In this document: positions 1-8,235 of the stretch, piece by piece
Position numbering within the stretch: position 1 is the stretch's first letter
Layout: the number at the start of each line of letters is the position of its first letter
Assembly (NCBI GenBank): GCA_017615275.1
Contig: JAGAAO010000015.1
Location: 1 to 64,000 of the forward strand
Direction of reading: 5' to 3'
From: Butyrivibrio sp.
Lineage (GTDB): Bacteria; Bacillota; Clostridia; Lachnospirales; Lachnospiraceae
Length of the DNA stretch: 64,000 nt
The notes under the pieces: generated by a model
What the model saw: only the letters and a program-made list of their open reading frames with translations
What the model was told of the DNA's origin: nothing
Database searches by the model: none
Made by a program: the position numbers and the translations under genes

Positions 1-2
1 AC

Positions 3-74
3 GCTGAAGCAGATAAGCAGGAAATGGGTGAGATGGAGTTGGCTGATTTCATAGGTTTGATAAGAAGGAGTTGA
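3..74 (+). CDS. 3' end of an unidentified gene (partial at window edge)
   Basis: An open frame enters from the left edge and stops at TGA 72-74, giving 23 visible residues (AEADKQEMGEMELADFIGLI, then a short basic end). The stop overlaps the ATG at 74 in a TGATG arrangement, and AAGGAG at 65-70 lies just upstream, so the two genes looked translationally coupled. The fragment is too short to assign a family. Confidence 0.4.
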   Translation, partial: AEADKQEMGEMELADFIGLIRRS

Positions 75-187
75 TGATTAAGATGAATAGTATATTTAGC
101 CCGCAGGATAGGCAAAATGTATTGGATTACATAGTGAATGTCAGTCTAGAGTGCAATAAGATTGTTGCACTGGTTCAGGGAGATTGA
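74..187 (+). pseudogene. Truncated nucleotidyltransferase, N-terminal remnant
   Basis: The 37-residue frame reads MIKMNSIFSPQDRQNVLDYI and continues with VNVSLECNKIVALVQ before stopping. This matches the start of the small aminoglycoside-adenylyltransferase/DNA-polymerase-beta-like nucleotidyltransferases, where the VLDYI..SLECNKI..LVQ segment directly precedes the catalytic GSG...D.D motif. The frame stops two residues after LVQ, so the catalytic core is missing and the product cannot be an active enzyme. It has a good ribosome site and overlaps the upstream stop codon. The break falls just before the tRNA-like/attachment sequence, so the gene was probably cut by a recombination or deletion event. 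Confidence 0.6.
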
Positions 188-211
188 CTTGGGATTTGAG
201 CTATACGAAAG

Positions 212-310
212 TGGTACAAATTTGGTACAAAAGGAAGACGTGGCCGGCGAAACCCCTTTCTCTGCGGCTTTTGGGGACTGCAAAAAGTTCGATCCCGGTC
301 GCCGGCAGTA
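212..310 (+). other. tRNA 3'-end-like segment, candidate integration-site scar
   Basis: The direct repeat TGGTACAAA (212-220 and 223-231) is followed by a segment whose 3' part, GTTCGATCCCGGTCGCCGGC plus A (about 287-307), looks like the T-loop and acceptor end of a tRNA. GCCGGCG at 243-249 could close an acceptor stem with CGCCGGC, but no D arm is present, the 5' T-stem bases do not pair, and the total is only about 65 nt. This is therefore not a working tRNA. tRNA 3' ends are the usual targets of tyrosine-recombinase elements, so I read it as a scar left by integration or excision. The specific tRNA was not identified. Confidence 0.35.
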
Positions 311-320
311 ATTATGTATG

Positions 321-360
321 GCTGTAAACTTAGAGTTTATCTGAGTTTGCAGCTTTTTTA
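321..360 (+). terminator. Intrinsic terminator after the tRNA-like segment
   Basis: GCTGTAAACTTAG (321-333) pairs with CTGAGTTTGCAGC (341-353) over 13 bp with G-U pairs, a 7-nt loop and a T6 tail (354-359). The position suits termination of a tRNA transcript. Confidence 0.75.
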
Positions 361-531
361 TATTAAATCAAAAACGGTACAGATGTAAAAATAATCGTCT
401 TTATTGATGCTGGGGGTCATAACAATAATAATGAAATGTGTTATAGGTTGTAATAAGTGGCTCATAAAATGTGTGAAAAATGATTGAAGTGCCTATTTTT
501 TTGTGATAGCATTATTTTGGAGGTTGACAAA

Positions 532-1869
532 ATGTATTACAGAAGAAAGATAGATGACTATCTAAATAATTGGAAAGCAGATCCTGAGCATAAGCCTCTG
601 ATAGTAAAAGGCGCAAGACAGATTGGAAAAACCGAATCAATCATGCATTTTGCCGAGGGAAATTATGAAAATGTTGTATATATAAACTTTGCTTTAGAGA
701 AAAAATTTATGCAAATCCTTGCAGATGGATATGATGTGGAAAGTGTAATAAAGAATATATCATTAGCTGATCCATCTTTAAAGTTTGTGCCTGGCAAAAC
801 CATTATTATTTTTGATGAGATACAGGAAAACCCTGATGTTGCAACAACGCTCAAGTCATTTAGGATAGACGGTAAATATGATGTTATCTGTAGTGGCTCC
901 ATGTTGGGAATAAATTATAAAAAGATTCATAGTAACAGTGTTGGCTCAAAAACGGACTATGAGATGTATTCTATGGATTTTGAAGAGTTTCTTTGGGCAA
1001 AAGGTTATAGCCAGGAACAGATTGATTCCATATTATCGCATATGCTTGAGATTAAGCCATTTAATGACAATGAGCTTACTGTCTTTAAGGGTTTATTCCT
1101 GGATTACAGTGTGCTTGGAGGAATGCCGGATGTCGTAAAGTTATATATTGAGTCTGGAACATTCTCAGGAACACTTGATGTACAGGAGCAGATCAGGCTT
1201 GATTATGAAGAGGACGTAAGAAAGTACGCGGAAGGTCTTGATCAGACAAAGATAATAAGTGTTTATAGAAGTATTCCAGTTCAGTTGGCCAAAGAAAACA
1301 AGAAGTTCCAATTTAATAAGCTTGGGAAAAATGCGAGATCAAGAGAATATACAGGATGTATAGAATGGCTTATTGATGCAGGTGTTATAACAGAGTGTAA
1401 TTGCTTGCAGTATCCTGAACTGCCATTAAAGGGAAATATTGAGGAGAGTAAATATAAGCTATACTATCCGGATACCGGATTATTGGTATCCGCGCTGGAT
1501 GAGGAAGCTCAGGAAGATCTTAGAGTTAATAAAAACCTTGGAGTGTATAAAGGTGCTTTATATGAAAATTTTGTGGCAGAGGCCTTTATTAAGCAGGGGC
1601 TGGGACTTTTTTATTACAAAAAGGAAAATTCTACGTTGGAAGAAGATTTTTTTGTAAGAACTCAGAATGATCTTATACCTGTTGAGGTTAAGTCCAATAG
1701 CGACCAGTCAAAGTCTTTGTCTACACTCATTAAGAATGAGAATTACAGTGATATTACATATGGAATAAAACTAGGAGATTTTAATGTGGGACATGCAAAT
1801 GACATATATACGTTCCCATATTTCTGTGCATTCAAGATGAAGGAATATCTGAAGAAAATAGTTAAATAA
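532..1869 (+). CDS. AAA-family ATPase with DUF4143-type C-terminal region
   Basis: This 445-residue protein belongs to the large bacterial AAA/DUF4143 family, whose cellular role is mostly unknown. The N-terminal half carries Walker A (VKGARQIGKTE, about residues 25-35) and Walker B (KTIIIFDEIQ, about 88-97). The C-terminal third has the DUF4143 pattern (YYPDTGLLVSAL, then ALYENFVAEAF) and ends in a PD-(D/E)XK-like strand pair with IPVEVKSN, which suggests a restriction-nuclease-like fold. ATG 532 is chosen because GGAGG sits at 519-523; a longer reading from TTG 484 has no ribosome site. The gene stands alone, followed by a hairpin terminator. Such genes are frequent in Lachnospiraceae and often spread horizontally. 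Confidence 0.88.
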   Translation: MYYRRKIDDYLNNWKADPEHKPLIVKGARQIGKTESIMHFAEGNYENVVYINFALEKKFMQILADGYDVESVIKNISLADPSLKFVPGKTIIIFDEIQENPDVATTLKSFRIDGKYDVICSGSMLGINYKKIHSNSVGSKTDYEMYSMDFEEFLWAKGYSQEQIDSILSHMLEIKPFNDNELTVFKGLFLDYSVLGGMPDVVKLYIESGTFSGTLDVQEQIRLDYEEDVRKYAEGLDQTKIISVYRSIPVQLAKENKKFQFNKLGKNARSREYTGCIEWLIDAGVITECNCLQYPELPLKGNIEESKYKLYYPDTGLLVSALDEEAQEDLRVNKNLGVYKGALYENFVAEAFIKQGLGLFYYKKENSTLEEDFFVRTQNDLIPVEVKSNSDQSKSLSTLIKNENYSDITYGIKLGDFNVGHANDIYTFPYFCAFKMKEYLKKIVK

Positions 1870-1938
1870 TTATAGAAGCGTATTTTTTTAAAAAAGTACT
1901 TGCCAAAAAATAATTATTCGGTATACTTGTATACAAAC

Positions 1939-1984
1939 AAAGGCGTTTTGATTCACACACAGTGTTTCAAAGCGCCTTTATTTA
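1939..1984. terminator. Hairpin terminator downstream of the AAA ATPase
   Basis: AAAGGCGTTTTGA (1939-1951) faces TCAAAGCGCCTTT (about 1967-1979), followed by a T-rich stretch. The stem has A-T-rich ends and is usable in both directions. Confidence 0.6.
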
Positions 1985-2014
1985 TTAACTAATCCTATTT
2001 AAGTGCAATGAGAC

Positions 2015-2047
2015 AACGGCGTTTCGGCTTTATACCGAAGCGCCGTT
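2015..2047 (+). promoter_or_regulatory. Leader hairpin upstream of the amino-acid ABC operon
   Basis: AACGGCGTTTCGG (2015-2027) and CCGAAGCGCCGTT (2035-2047) form a 13-bp stem with a 7-nt loop, 26 nt before the ATPase start. It lacks a T tract. Its GGCGTTT/AAGCGCC arms resemble those of the preceding hairpin (1939-1984), so cross-pairing between the two is possible. Confidence 0.45.
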
Positions 2048-2073
2048 TCTGCATTCAGGAAAGGGAAAATGCT

Positions 2074-2802
2074 ATGGCAATGATCAAGCTGGAAAATGTA
2101 AATAAAAGCTTTGGAGATCTTCACGTATTAAAGGATGTGAATCTCGAGGTGGAAGAAGGAGAAAAACTGGTGATTATTGGTCCTTCCGGATCAGGTAAAT
2201 CCACAACAGTTCGCTGCATGAATTTTCTGGAGATGCCAAGCAGCGGACATGTCTATATAGACGGCGTTGAGCTGACTTCCAAGAACAGGACCAAAATGGT
2301 TAGAGACAGCACGTCCATGGTTTTCCAACAGTTTAATCTATATCCTCATATGACTGTTCTTAAGAACCTTACACTTGCGCCGATAAAGCTCCATCATAAG
2401 TCGAGGAAAGAGGCCGAAGAACTTGCATATCATTATCTGGATATTGTTGGGCTGAAAGATAAGGCAAATGTATATCCCACAACCCTTTCCGGCGGACAGC
2501 AGCAGAGAATAGCTATTGCCAGAGCTCTTTGTTCTCAGAGCAAGATCATTTTATTTGATGAGCCGACATCAGCGCTGGATCCCGAGACCATTCAGGAAGT
2601 GCTTGATGTAATGATCAAGCTGGCTAAGGAAAACATAACAATGGTGGTAGTCACACATGAAATGGGATTTGCGAGGCAGGTAGCCGACCGGGTGATTTTC
2701 ATGGAAGATGGGCAGATCATAGAATCCGGAACACCGGAACACTTTTTCAATAATCCGGAGAGTGAAAGAGTAAAACAATTCCTGGGAAAGATCATCAGAT
2801 GA
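2074..2802 (+). CDS. Polar amino-acid ABC transporter, ATP-binding subunit (GlnQ-like)
   Basis: The 242-residue protein is the energising subunit of a polar amino-acid importer at the inner face of the membrane. It has Walker [10 protein letters not shown] (36-44), a Q-loop in [11 protein letters not shown], the ABC signature LSGGQQQR, Walker [13 protein letters not shown] and the switch histidine in VVTHEMGFA; length is typical of GlnQ/HisP. ATG 2074 follows AGGAAAGGG (2058-2066) with good spacing; ATG 2080 is an alternative. An upstream reading from 2008 would translate the leader hairpin and is not credible. It is the first gene of a transport operon whose lipoprotein and two permeases follow. 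The exact substrate cannot be read from sequence. Confidence 0.94.
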   Translation: MAMIKLENVNKSFGDLHVLKDVNLEVEEGEKLVIIGPSGSGKSTTVRCMNFLEMPSSGHVYIDGVELTSKNRTKMVRDSTSMVFQQFNLYPHMTVLKNLTLAPIKLHHKSRKEAEELAYHYLDIVGLKDKANVYPTTLSGGQQQRIAIARALCSQSKIILFDEPTSALDPETIQEVLDVMIKLAKENITMVVVTHEMGFARQVADRVIFMEDGQIIESGTPEHFFNNPESERVKQFLGKIIR

Positions 2803-2863
2803 GATGACAACGTACAGACAAAAGTAGCTGTACTGTCTATAGAAAACACGAGGAGGAAAAATT

Positions 2864-3778
2864 ATGAAGAAAAGAATCATGAGGAGATCATTAAGTGCAG
2901 TGGCAGCAGGGATGATGGGAGCATTGCTCGTTGCATGCGGAAGCGCTTCCGAGCCCGCAGAATTATCAGAGACAACAGATTCAGCTCAGGAGACGCCTTT
3001 AGCAGAACAGCCGGCAGATGACAGCCTGGAAGAAGATGTAAAGGCAATTGTCGACAGAGGAGTTCTAAAGGTCGGTGTTAAGAATGCTGTAATGGGATTT
3101 GGCTATGAAGACCCTCTTACAGGTGAGTATACCGGATTGGAAATTGAGCTTGCAAAGGCTTTGGCAGACAAACTTGGAGTTGATGTTGAGTTTACGGCTG
3201 TAACAGCAGCAACAAGAACGGAACTTCTTGATTCCGGAGACATTGACTGTGTACTTGCCACATTTACCATTACTGATGAAAGAAAAGAAAGCTGGGATTT
3301 CACTACTCCGTATTATACGGATTATGTAAGTGTTCTGGTAGAGGATTCAAAAGGAATTAAGACACTTGATGACATGGTTGATACGACTGTTGGCGTTTCT
3401 TCCGGATCTACATCAGCTAAGGCGCTTGTAAAAGCGATGATTGAAAAAGATCTTATAAGTGGTGATGGATTTGACGAAGAAAGCTTTGACCCGGCTACCT
3501 GGACTGATGGTATAAAATTCCAGCAGTATGATGATTATCCAACAATATCTACTGCCCTCAGTGCCGGCGAAGTTGATGCTTTCTGTGTTGATAAGTCCAT
3601 TCTTGCAATCTACAGAACTGAAGGAAGATCGTATATCGATGCAGAGTTTTCGCCCCAGAATTATGGTATTGCAACCACAAAGGGATCCGGTCTTTCAAAG
3701 GTGGCCGAAGAGCTTGTGAGCGAAAGCTTTGAGAACGGAACAATCGATAAACTTATTTCAGAAAACGGACTTGATTAA
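2864..3778 (+). CDS. Amino-acid ABC transporter substrate-binding lipoprotein
   Basis: This 304-residue extracellular binding protein of the SBP_bac_3 family captures an amino acid and delivers it to the two downstream permeases. A basic N-terminus and hydrophobic stretch end in the lipobox LLVAC, with the lipidated Cys at 25, followed by an acidic, disordered linker to about residue 60. The mature lobe starts at GVLKVGVKN and contains the family motif GLEIELAKALADKLG. ATG 2864 is preceded by AGGAGG. It lies between the ATPase and the permeases, consistent with a single operon. Confidence 0.93.
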   Translation: MKKRIMRRSLSAVAAGMMGALLVACGSASEPAELSETTDSAQETPLAEQPADDSLEEDVKAIVDRGVLKVGVKNAVMGFGYEDPLTGEYTGLEIELAKALADKLGVDVEFTAVTAATRTELLDSGDIDCVLATFTITDERKESWDFTTPYYTDYVSVLVEDSKGIKTLDDMVDTTVGVSSGSTSAKALVKAMIEKDLISGDGFDEESFDPATWTDGIKFQQYDDYPTISTALSAGEVDAFCVDKSILAIYRTEGRSYIDAEFSPQNYGIATTKGSGLSKVAEELVSESFENGTIDKLISENGLD

Positions 3779-3795
3779 ACTTCGGAGGAATGGTG

Positions 3796-4512
3796 ATGTC
3801 TGGATTATTTTCTCCAAGAGCATGGAATAAAATATGGATCTATCGGGAAACATTTCTGCTCGGACTAATGAATACACTAAAGACTGCTGTTATAGCACTT
3901 CTTATAGCCTTATTGCTTGGGATCATATTTGGACTTATGGCAACAAGTAATAAAAAGATCCTGAAGAGCATAAGCAGAGTATATGTTGAAATAATACAGA
4001 ACACACCGGTCCTTCTTCAGATGTGCTTTCTGTACTATGCACTGGCTTTTTCGGGACACAGCCCCGGAATCATAGTAACCGGATTTTTTGCACTTGGCAT
4101 TTATACCGGAGCTTATATGGCTGAAGTTATCAGGGCAGGGATAGAGTCGGTGCCGAAGGGGCAGTTCGAAGCTGCCAGGTCCCAGGGGTTCGGATACGCT
4201 GGACAGATGTTTTACATCATAATCCCGCAGAGTATCAAGGTGATATTACCTCCGATGACAAATGTAATAGTGAATATGATAAAGAATACTTCCTGTCTAT
4301 ATATAGTAGGAGGTGCAGATTTACTGTCGCTTACTTATAGTTTTGTTACCGGAGAAAACACAGGCGGCTCGTATGCTCCGGCATATATATTGTGTGGAGT
4401 GATCTTCTTTCTGATATGCTTTCCGCTTTCATCATTTGCATCAATGTGGGAGACATCTTTAAAGAAGAGGGAACAGAAAGTATTACTGAGCAGCGCAACT
4501 AAGGAGGAATGA
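3796..4512 (+). CDS. Amino-acid ABC transporter permease
   Basis: This 238-residue integral membrane protein is one of two His/Glu/Gln/Arg-type permeases that form the channel of the amino-acid importer. It has several hydrophobic helices and the cytoplasmic EAA loop (EAARSQGFGYAGQMFYIIIP), which contacts the ATPase. ATG 3796 is chosen because GGAGG at 3784-3788 gives a 7-nt spacer; ATG 3790 would leave only one base. The next permease follows after two bases, so translational coupling is likely. Confidence 0.92.
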   Translation: MSGLFSPRAWNKIWIYRETFLLGLMNTLKTAVIALLIALLLGIIFGLMATSNKKILKSISRVYVEIIQNTPVLLQMCFLYYALAFSGHSPGIIVTGFFALGIYTGAYMAEVIRAGIESVPKGQFEAARSQGFGYAGQMFYIIIPQSIKVILPPMTNVIVNMIKNTSCLYIVGGADLLSLTYSFVTGENTGGSYAPAYILCGVIFFLICFPLSSFASMWETSLKKREQKVLLSSATKEE

Positions 4513-4513
4513 T

Positions 4514-5263
4514 ATGAATACTTTGGATGGTAGCCTTTCAATGCTGAAAAATCCGGCGATTATCAAATTTCTGATGCAAGGAGTGCTCTTTACGCTGATA
4601 ATATCTGTCTCTGCAGTGTTTTTTAGTATAGCAATAGGAACTGTACTGGCGCTTATGAGGAACTATTGTGCAGGTAAAAGAACAGGGATTCTGAAGGCTG
4701 TTTCTGTAATATACATTGAGATGTTCAGAAATACACCTCTGTTATTCTGGATCTTTATTTGTGTTGTGTTCTGTCCTGTTCCGGGATTTCTTGACAGACA
4801 GATGTTTGGTCTGTCATCGGTGAATAACAAGCTTTTGTTCAAGGCAGCAGTAGCACTGATCCTTTATACGTCAGGTGTTATCGCTGAGATAGTAAGAGGC
4901 GGACTCAATTCTGTTGCCCATGGACAGGTTGAAGCCGGACAGTCGCAGGGATTCTCAATGCTTCATATCATGTGGTACATTGTTTTGCCACAGACCTTCA
5001 GAGCAATTGTTCCTACACTCTTAAGTCAGGTGATAACAACGATCAAGGATAGCTCTTTCCTGGCAAATGTAGCTGTTATAGAGCTTATGGCAAGGACCAA
5101 GCAGGTGCTGTCAGCAGCTAACAGGTATAACGGACTTAACTCAATAAATGTTTCCGACGTATTTGTGCTGTTTGGTGTGGCAGCAGCCATTTATTTTGTG
5201 ATCAATTTCTCACTTTCATTGACGGTAAGGAGTATGCAGAAAAGAAAGACAGGAAGGACCTGA
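4514..5263 (+). CDS. Amino-acid ABC transporter permease
   Basis: This is the second permease of the importer, 249 residues, with an N-terminal amphipathic segment, multiple membrane helices and the EAA-type loop EAGQSQGFSMLHIMWYIVLP. It is a divergent paralogue of the preceding gene, as expected for heterodimeric His/Glu-type channels. Its ribosome site AAGGAGGAAT lies inside the end of the preceding gene. The stop codon abuts the ATG of the following kinase-like gene with one intervening base, so the operon seems to continue. Confidence 0.92.
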   Translation: MNTLDGSLSMLKNPAIIKFLMQGVLFTLIISVSAVFFSIAIGTVLALMRNYCAGKRTGILKAVSVIYIEMFRNTPLLFWIFICVVFCPVPGFLDRQMFGLSSVNNKLLFKAAVALILYTSGVIAEIVRGGLNSVAHGQVEAGQSQGFSMLHIMWYIVLPQTFRAIVPTLLSQVITTIKDSSFLANVAVIELMARTKQVLSAANRYNGLNSINVSDVFVLFGVAAAIYFVINFSLSLTVRSMQKRKTGRT

Positions 5264-5264
5264 A

Positions 5265-5858
5265 ATGGATAAATATGTAATTACGATTTCCAGACAGTTT
5301 GGCGCTCTGGGAAGAACAATAGCCCAAAAGATGGCTGCTGAACTGGGAATAGAATTTTATGACAGGGATATTGTTGAACATACTGCGAAAAGAATGGGAC
5401 TTCTGGTTTCAGAGATAAGCAAAGAGGAAGAACGTGCAGGAGGCTTTTTTGCAGAGAGAAGATATCCCCTTGGTATGGGACCTGTAAGTATGCAAGAAGA
5501 ATTATTTCAGGTTCAGACAAACATAATAAGGGATCTTGCATCAAAAGAATCATGTATCATTGTCGGCAGGTGTGGCGATTACTGCTTACGAGATATGGAA
5601 CGTGTGCTTGATATATATGTATATGCTCCGATTGAGAAAAGAGTTGAAAACTGCATTTCAATACTGGGGATGGATGAAAAAAACGCAAGAGAAATGATAC
5701 AGGATGTAGATAAAGCCCGCGAGAATTACAGGCGTAAATATTGTAAGGATATTGCAGGAATCTTTGACGACAGAGATATATGCATAGACTCAGGAAGGTT
5801 TGGGGCAGATAAAAGCGCCGAAATTCTTTGCGGAGTAGTAAGGAGTGTTTTTGGCTGA
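5265..5858 (+). CDS. Cytidylate kinase-like family protein
   Basis: This 197-residue protein belongs to the cytidylate-kinase-like family (PF13189 type). It opens with a P-loop-like strand, ITISRQFGALGRTIAQKMA, with the divergent R-Q-F-G-x-x-G-R-T pattern seen in this family, followed by FYDRDIV, CIIVGRCGDYCL and a helical lid region rich in Arg/Lys. True Cmk proteins are longer and have a canonical GxxGxGKS loop, so CMP kinase activity is not assured. It begins one base after the permease stop, so it is probably co-transcribed with the importer. Members of this family often sit beside transporters, for reasons not established. Confidence 0.82.
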   Translation: MDKYVITISRQFGALGRTIAQKMAAELGIEFYDRDIVEHTAKRMGLLVSEISKEEERAGGFFAERRYPLGMGPVSMQEELFQVQTNIIRDLASKESCIIVGRCGDYCLRDMERVLDIYVYAPIEKRVENCISILGMDEKNAREMIQDVDKARENYRRKYCKDIAGIFDDRDICIDSGRFGADKSAEILCGVVRSVFG

Positions 5859-5861
5859 TAT

Positions 5862-7145
5862 ATGGGAAAGGGTATGGCACATGTTCCGCATATTGGGATG
5901 CGGATAATTAAATCAGCATTCGGAGTTCTAATCTGTTTTGCAATATATTTCATAAGAGGCAAGCAGGGAACACCGTTTTATTCGGCACTGGCTGTTTTAT
6001 GGTGCATACAGAATCAGACGAAAAACACTGTAGGGAATGCGATACAGAGGACAGTGGGAACGGGTATAGGTGCTGCATATGGCCTTGCCTATATCCTTAT
6101 AAAACAGAAAGTTCCGATTCTTGATGACAGCTTCCTTCATTACTGCATCATCTCACTGGCACTGATTCCCATAATCTATACGACTGTTGTTATAAAGCAG
6201 AAGAAAGCATCGTATTTTTCATGCGTTGTCTTTTTGAGCATAGTAGTAAATCATCTTATGGATGAGAATCCGTATATGTTTGTGGCAAACAGATCCTTGG
6301 ATACTCTTATCGGAATATTTGTGGGGCTTGTTCTGAACTCAGTTTCTTTCCATGGTGAATATGACAGGGACACGCTTTTTATTGCAGACATGGACAGGGC
6401 TATGGACAGTCTTTCATCAGGCATAACACCATATAGTCAGATTATGATAAAGAACATGCTTGAAAAAGGAATGCAGCTTACATTCATGACATTGCGGACA
6501 CCGGCCGGATTTTTGGTGGGAATGCCGGAAATTAAACCGAATCTGCCCATAATAGCGATGGATGGGGCAATCCTTTATGACATAAAGGAAAACAGATATC
6601 CGAAGGTTCATGTGATGTCTGCAGAACATGCCTGCAAAATTGAGAGCTTTATCAGAAGCAGGAGATTTAATATCTTTACAACGATAATTCTTGAGGATGT
6701 ACTTATCATCTATTATGACGCACTTAAGAATGCGGCGGAAAAAGACATCTATGGAAAAATGCACAAGTCTCCTTACCGTAACTACCTTAACAAAGAAAGA
6801 CCAAAAGGTCATCCTGTCGTATACATGATGTGCATTGATAAGACCGAGAAGATAGCGCATCTGGTAAAAGACATTAAGGAAAGCGAAATCAATGATGAAC
6901 TCAAGATACTTACCTATCCGTCTGATGATTATGAAGGTTATTCATACATAAAGATCTATAACAAAAATGCCTCTGTACAGAACATGACAGACTACCTGAA
7001 AAACATGATCGATGCAAAAAAAGTGGTGACTCTTAGCGACAATGACAGGAACAGGACAGATTACCGGTATACAGAGTGTGACCGGATAGCGCGCAGACTA
7101 TACCATCTGTTTAATTTCAAGAGAAGGGAAAAGAACTATGTTTAG
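5862..7145 (+). CDS. Aromatic-acid-exporter-like (FUSC/ArAE) membrane protein fused to a Cof-like HAD domain
   Basis: Residues 1-160 carry several membrane helices with the FUSC/ArAE_1 signature (IIKSAFGVLICFAIYFIRG, then NTVGNAIQRTVGTGIGAAYG). Residues about 172-420 resemble Cof-type HAD phosphatases: motif I DMDRAMDS (D176, D178), the helix ITPYSQIMIKNMLEKGMQLT leading to a motif II Thr in MTLRT, a cap-start strand IIAMDGAILYD, and a late KVVTLSDNDRN that aligns with the motif III/IV loop. The canonical DxDGT reads DMDRA and the usual GDxxND loop is degenerate, so catalysis is uncertain. The assignment of the tail is by pattern reading. ATG 5862 lies four bases after the kinase-like gene; ATG 5874 is also possible. 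Confidence 0.78.
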   Translation: MGKGMAHVPHIGMRIIKSAFGVLICFAIYFIRGKQGTPFYSALAVLWCIQNQTKNTVGNAIQRTVGTGIGAAYGLAYILIKQKVPILDDSFLHYCIISLALIPIIYTTVVIKQKKASYFSCVVFLSIVVNHLMDENPYMFVANRSLDTLIGIFVGLVLNSVSFHGEYDRDTLFIADMDRAMDSLSSGITPYSQIMIKNMLEKGMQLTFMTLRTPAGFLVGMPEIKPNLPIIAMDGAILYDIKENRYPKVHVMSAEHACKIESFIRSRRFNIFTTIILEDVLIIYYDALKNAAEKDIYGKMHKSPYRNYLNKERPKGHPVVYMMCIDKTEKIAHLVKDIKESEINDELKILTYPSDDYEGYSYIKIYNKNASVQNMTDYLKNMIDAKKVVTLSDNDRNRTDYRYTECDRIARRLYHLFNFKRREKNYV

Positions 7146-7160
7146 TAGCCTTGCATAAAA

Positions 7161-8003
7161 CTATTTACGTGACTTTTCACGAAAAGACTTTGGGGTCAGT
7201 CCAACGCGGCGTCTGAAAGTCAGACAGAAGGAGCTTTCATCCTTGAAACCCACCGACAGGGCAATATCGCTGATGGATCGGTCGGAACCGAAAAGATAAA
7301 ATTTTGCAGAGGAGATGCGCGTCTCTATCAGATACTGATGTGGAGAGATGCCTGTCTCCTTTTTGAATGCACGCGAAAAATAGTACGGAGAAAGTCCCAC
7401 CATGTCTGAAAGAAATTCAAGCGAGAGATTATCGTTGAAGTGCTCGTCTATATACGAACTTGCGCGCCTGATCAGAGCGGAGGTGCTTTCAGCGTCATTT
7501 TTTTGTTCTGCAAAAAGAGACTGTAGCAATGATATGATGTTTAGAGAAAGAATTGCTTCCTCGGGTAGCGAGTTCTTTGAAAAAAGTGAGAGCAGGCTGT
7601 CGAAGGAACTATGGAATCTAAGCGGATTTGATGGTAGACAGATGTTTTCATGTTTTTTATGGAAGTATTCATAGTAGCGCCTGGCTTCGTGACCATCAAA
7701 GTGCATCCAGAGTACCCGGGCTCCTTTTTCAGAAGAATATGAATGTGGTTTATAGCAGTCCAGCCATACTACGTTCCCAATCGTTGCCCTTTGCGTGGTG
7801 CCGGATACGCTGATATCAAGTGAGCCTTCTTCGATAAACATGAGCAGGAAATTGTTGAAGCGGTTACGGTTTTTTTCATAGCCGGGTAGATATGTATATC
7901 TGCCTATTATAGTAGGATAAAAAAACATTTCTTTCGTATCTGATGAGGGATTATGAAAAAACTGCTCCGATTCGGAAGAGACAAGTGCTTCTATTGCTTT
8001 CAT
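7161..8003 (-). CDS. AraC-family transcriptional regulator
   Basis: This is a 280-residue AraC/XylS regulator. The N-terminal half is a cupin-like sensor with FLLMFIEEGSLDISVSG and VWLDCYKPHSYSSEKG. The C-terminal 100 residues hold the double helix-turn-helix: LSLEFLSDMVGLSPYYFSRA, then ISDIALSVGFKDESSFCLTF and the terminal GLTPKSFRE. It is divergent from the DUF5107-TPR gene across 232 bp and ends just past the HAD-fusion gene on the other strand. The natural inference is control of the divergent gene in response to a sugar or glycan, but the ligand is not evident. Confidence 0.92.
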   Translation of the reverse strand: MKAIEALVSSESEQFFHNPSSDTKEMFFYPTIIGRYTYLPGYEKNRNRFNNFLLMFIEEGSLDISVSGTTQRATIGNVVWLDCYKPHSYSSEKGARVLWMHFDGHEARRYYEYFHKKHENICLPSNPLRFHSSFDSLLSLFSKNSLPEEAILSLNIISLLQSLFAEQKNDAESTSALIRRASSYIDEHFNDNLSLEFLSDMVGLSPYYFSRAFKKETGISPHQYLIETRISSAKFYLFGSDRSISDIALSVGFKDESSFCLTFRRRVGLTPKSFREKSRK

Positions 8004-8235
8004 TCTTCTTCTCCTTTCAACGTAATATGAGTGGCTTTTTATTGATAATATATTTTTTAAACTGAATGCACAAGGGCAAGATTCTTATATAACCGGATTA
8101 TTTTATCTAATTACTATTTGTGAGAATACGCATAAAATATACTCAACAAGCATACGAGATAGGCTTGTGGAATTGACGGCTAAATAAAGCAAGAATGATC
8201 AATAATGTATTACAGGTAATGGGAGGAGGAAAAAT

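Noticed and set aside
243-307. Complete tRNA gene
   Set aside because: The acceptor ends could pair, but D arm and T-stem pairing are missing and the total is only about 65 nt.
484-531. TTG start for the AAA/DUF4143 ATPase
   Set aside because: The GGAGG at 519-523 directs ATG 532, and the extra residues do not match the family.
2008-2073. N-terminal extension of the GlnQ-like ATPase
   Set aside because: It would translate through a 13-bp leader hairpin and lacks a ribosome site; ATG 2074 fits the family length.
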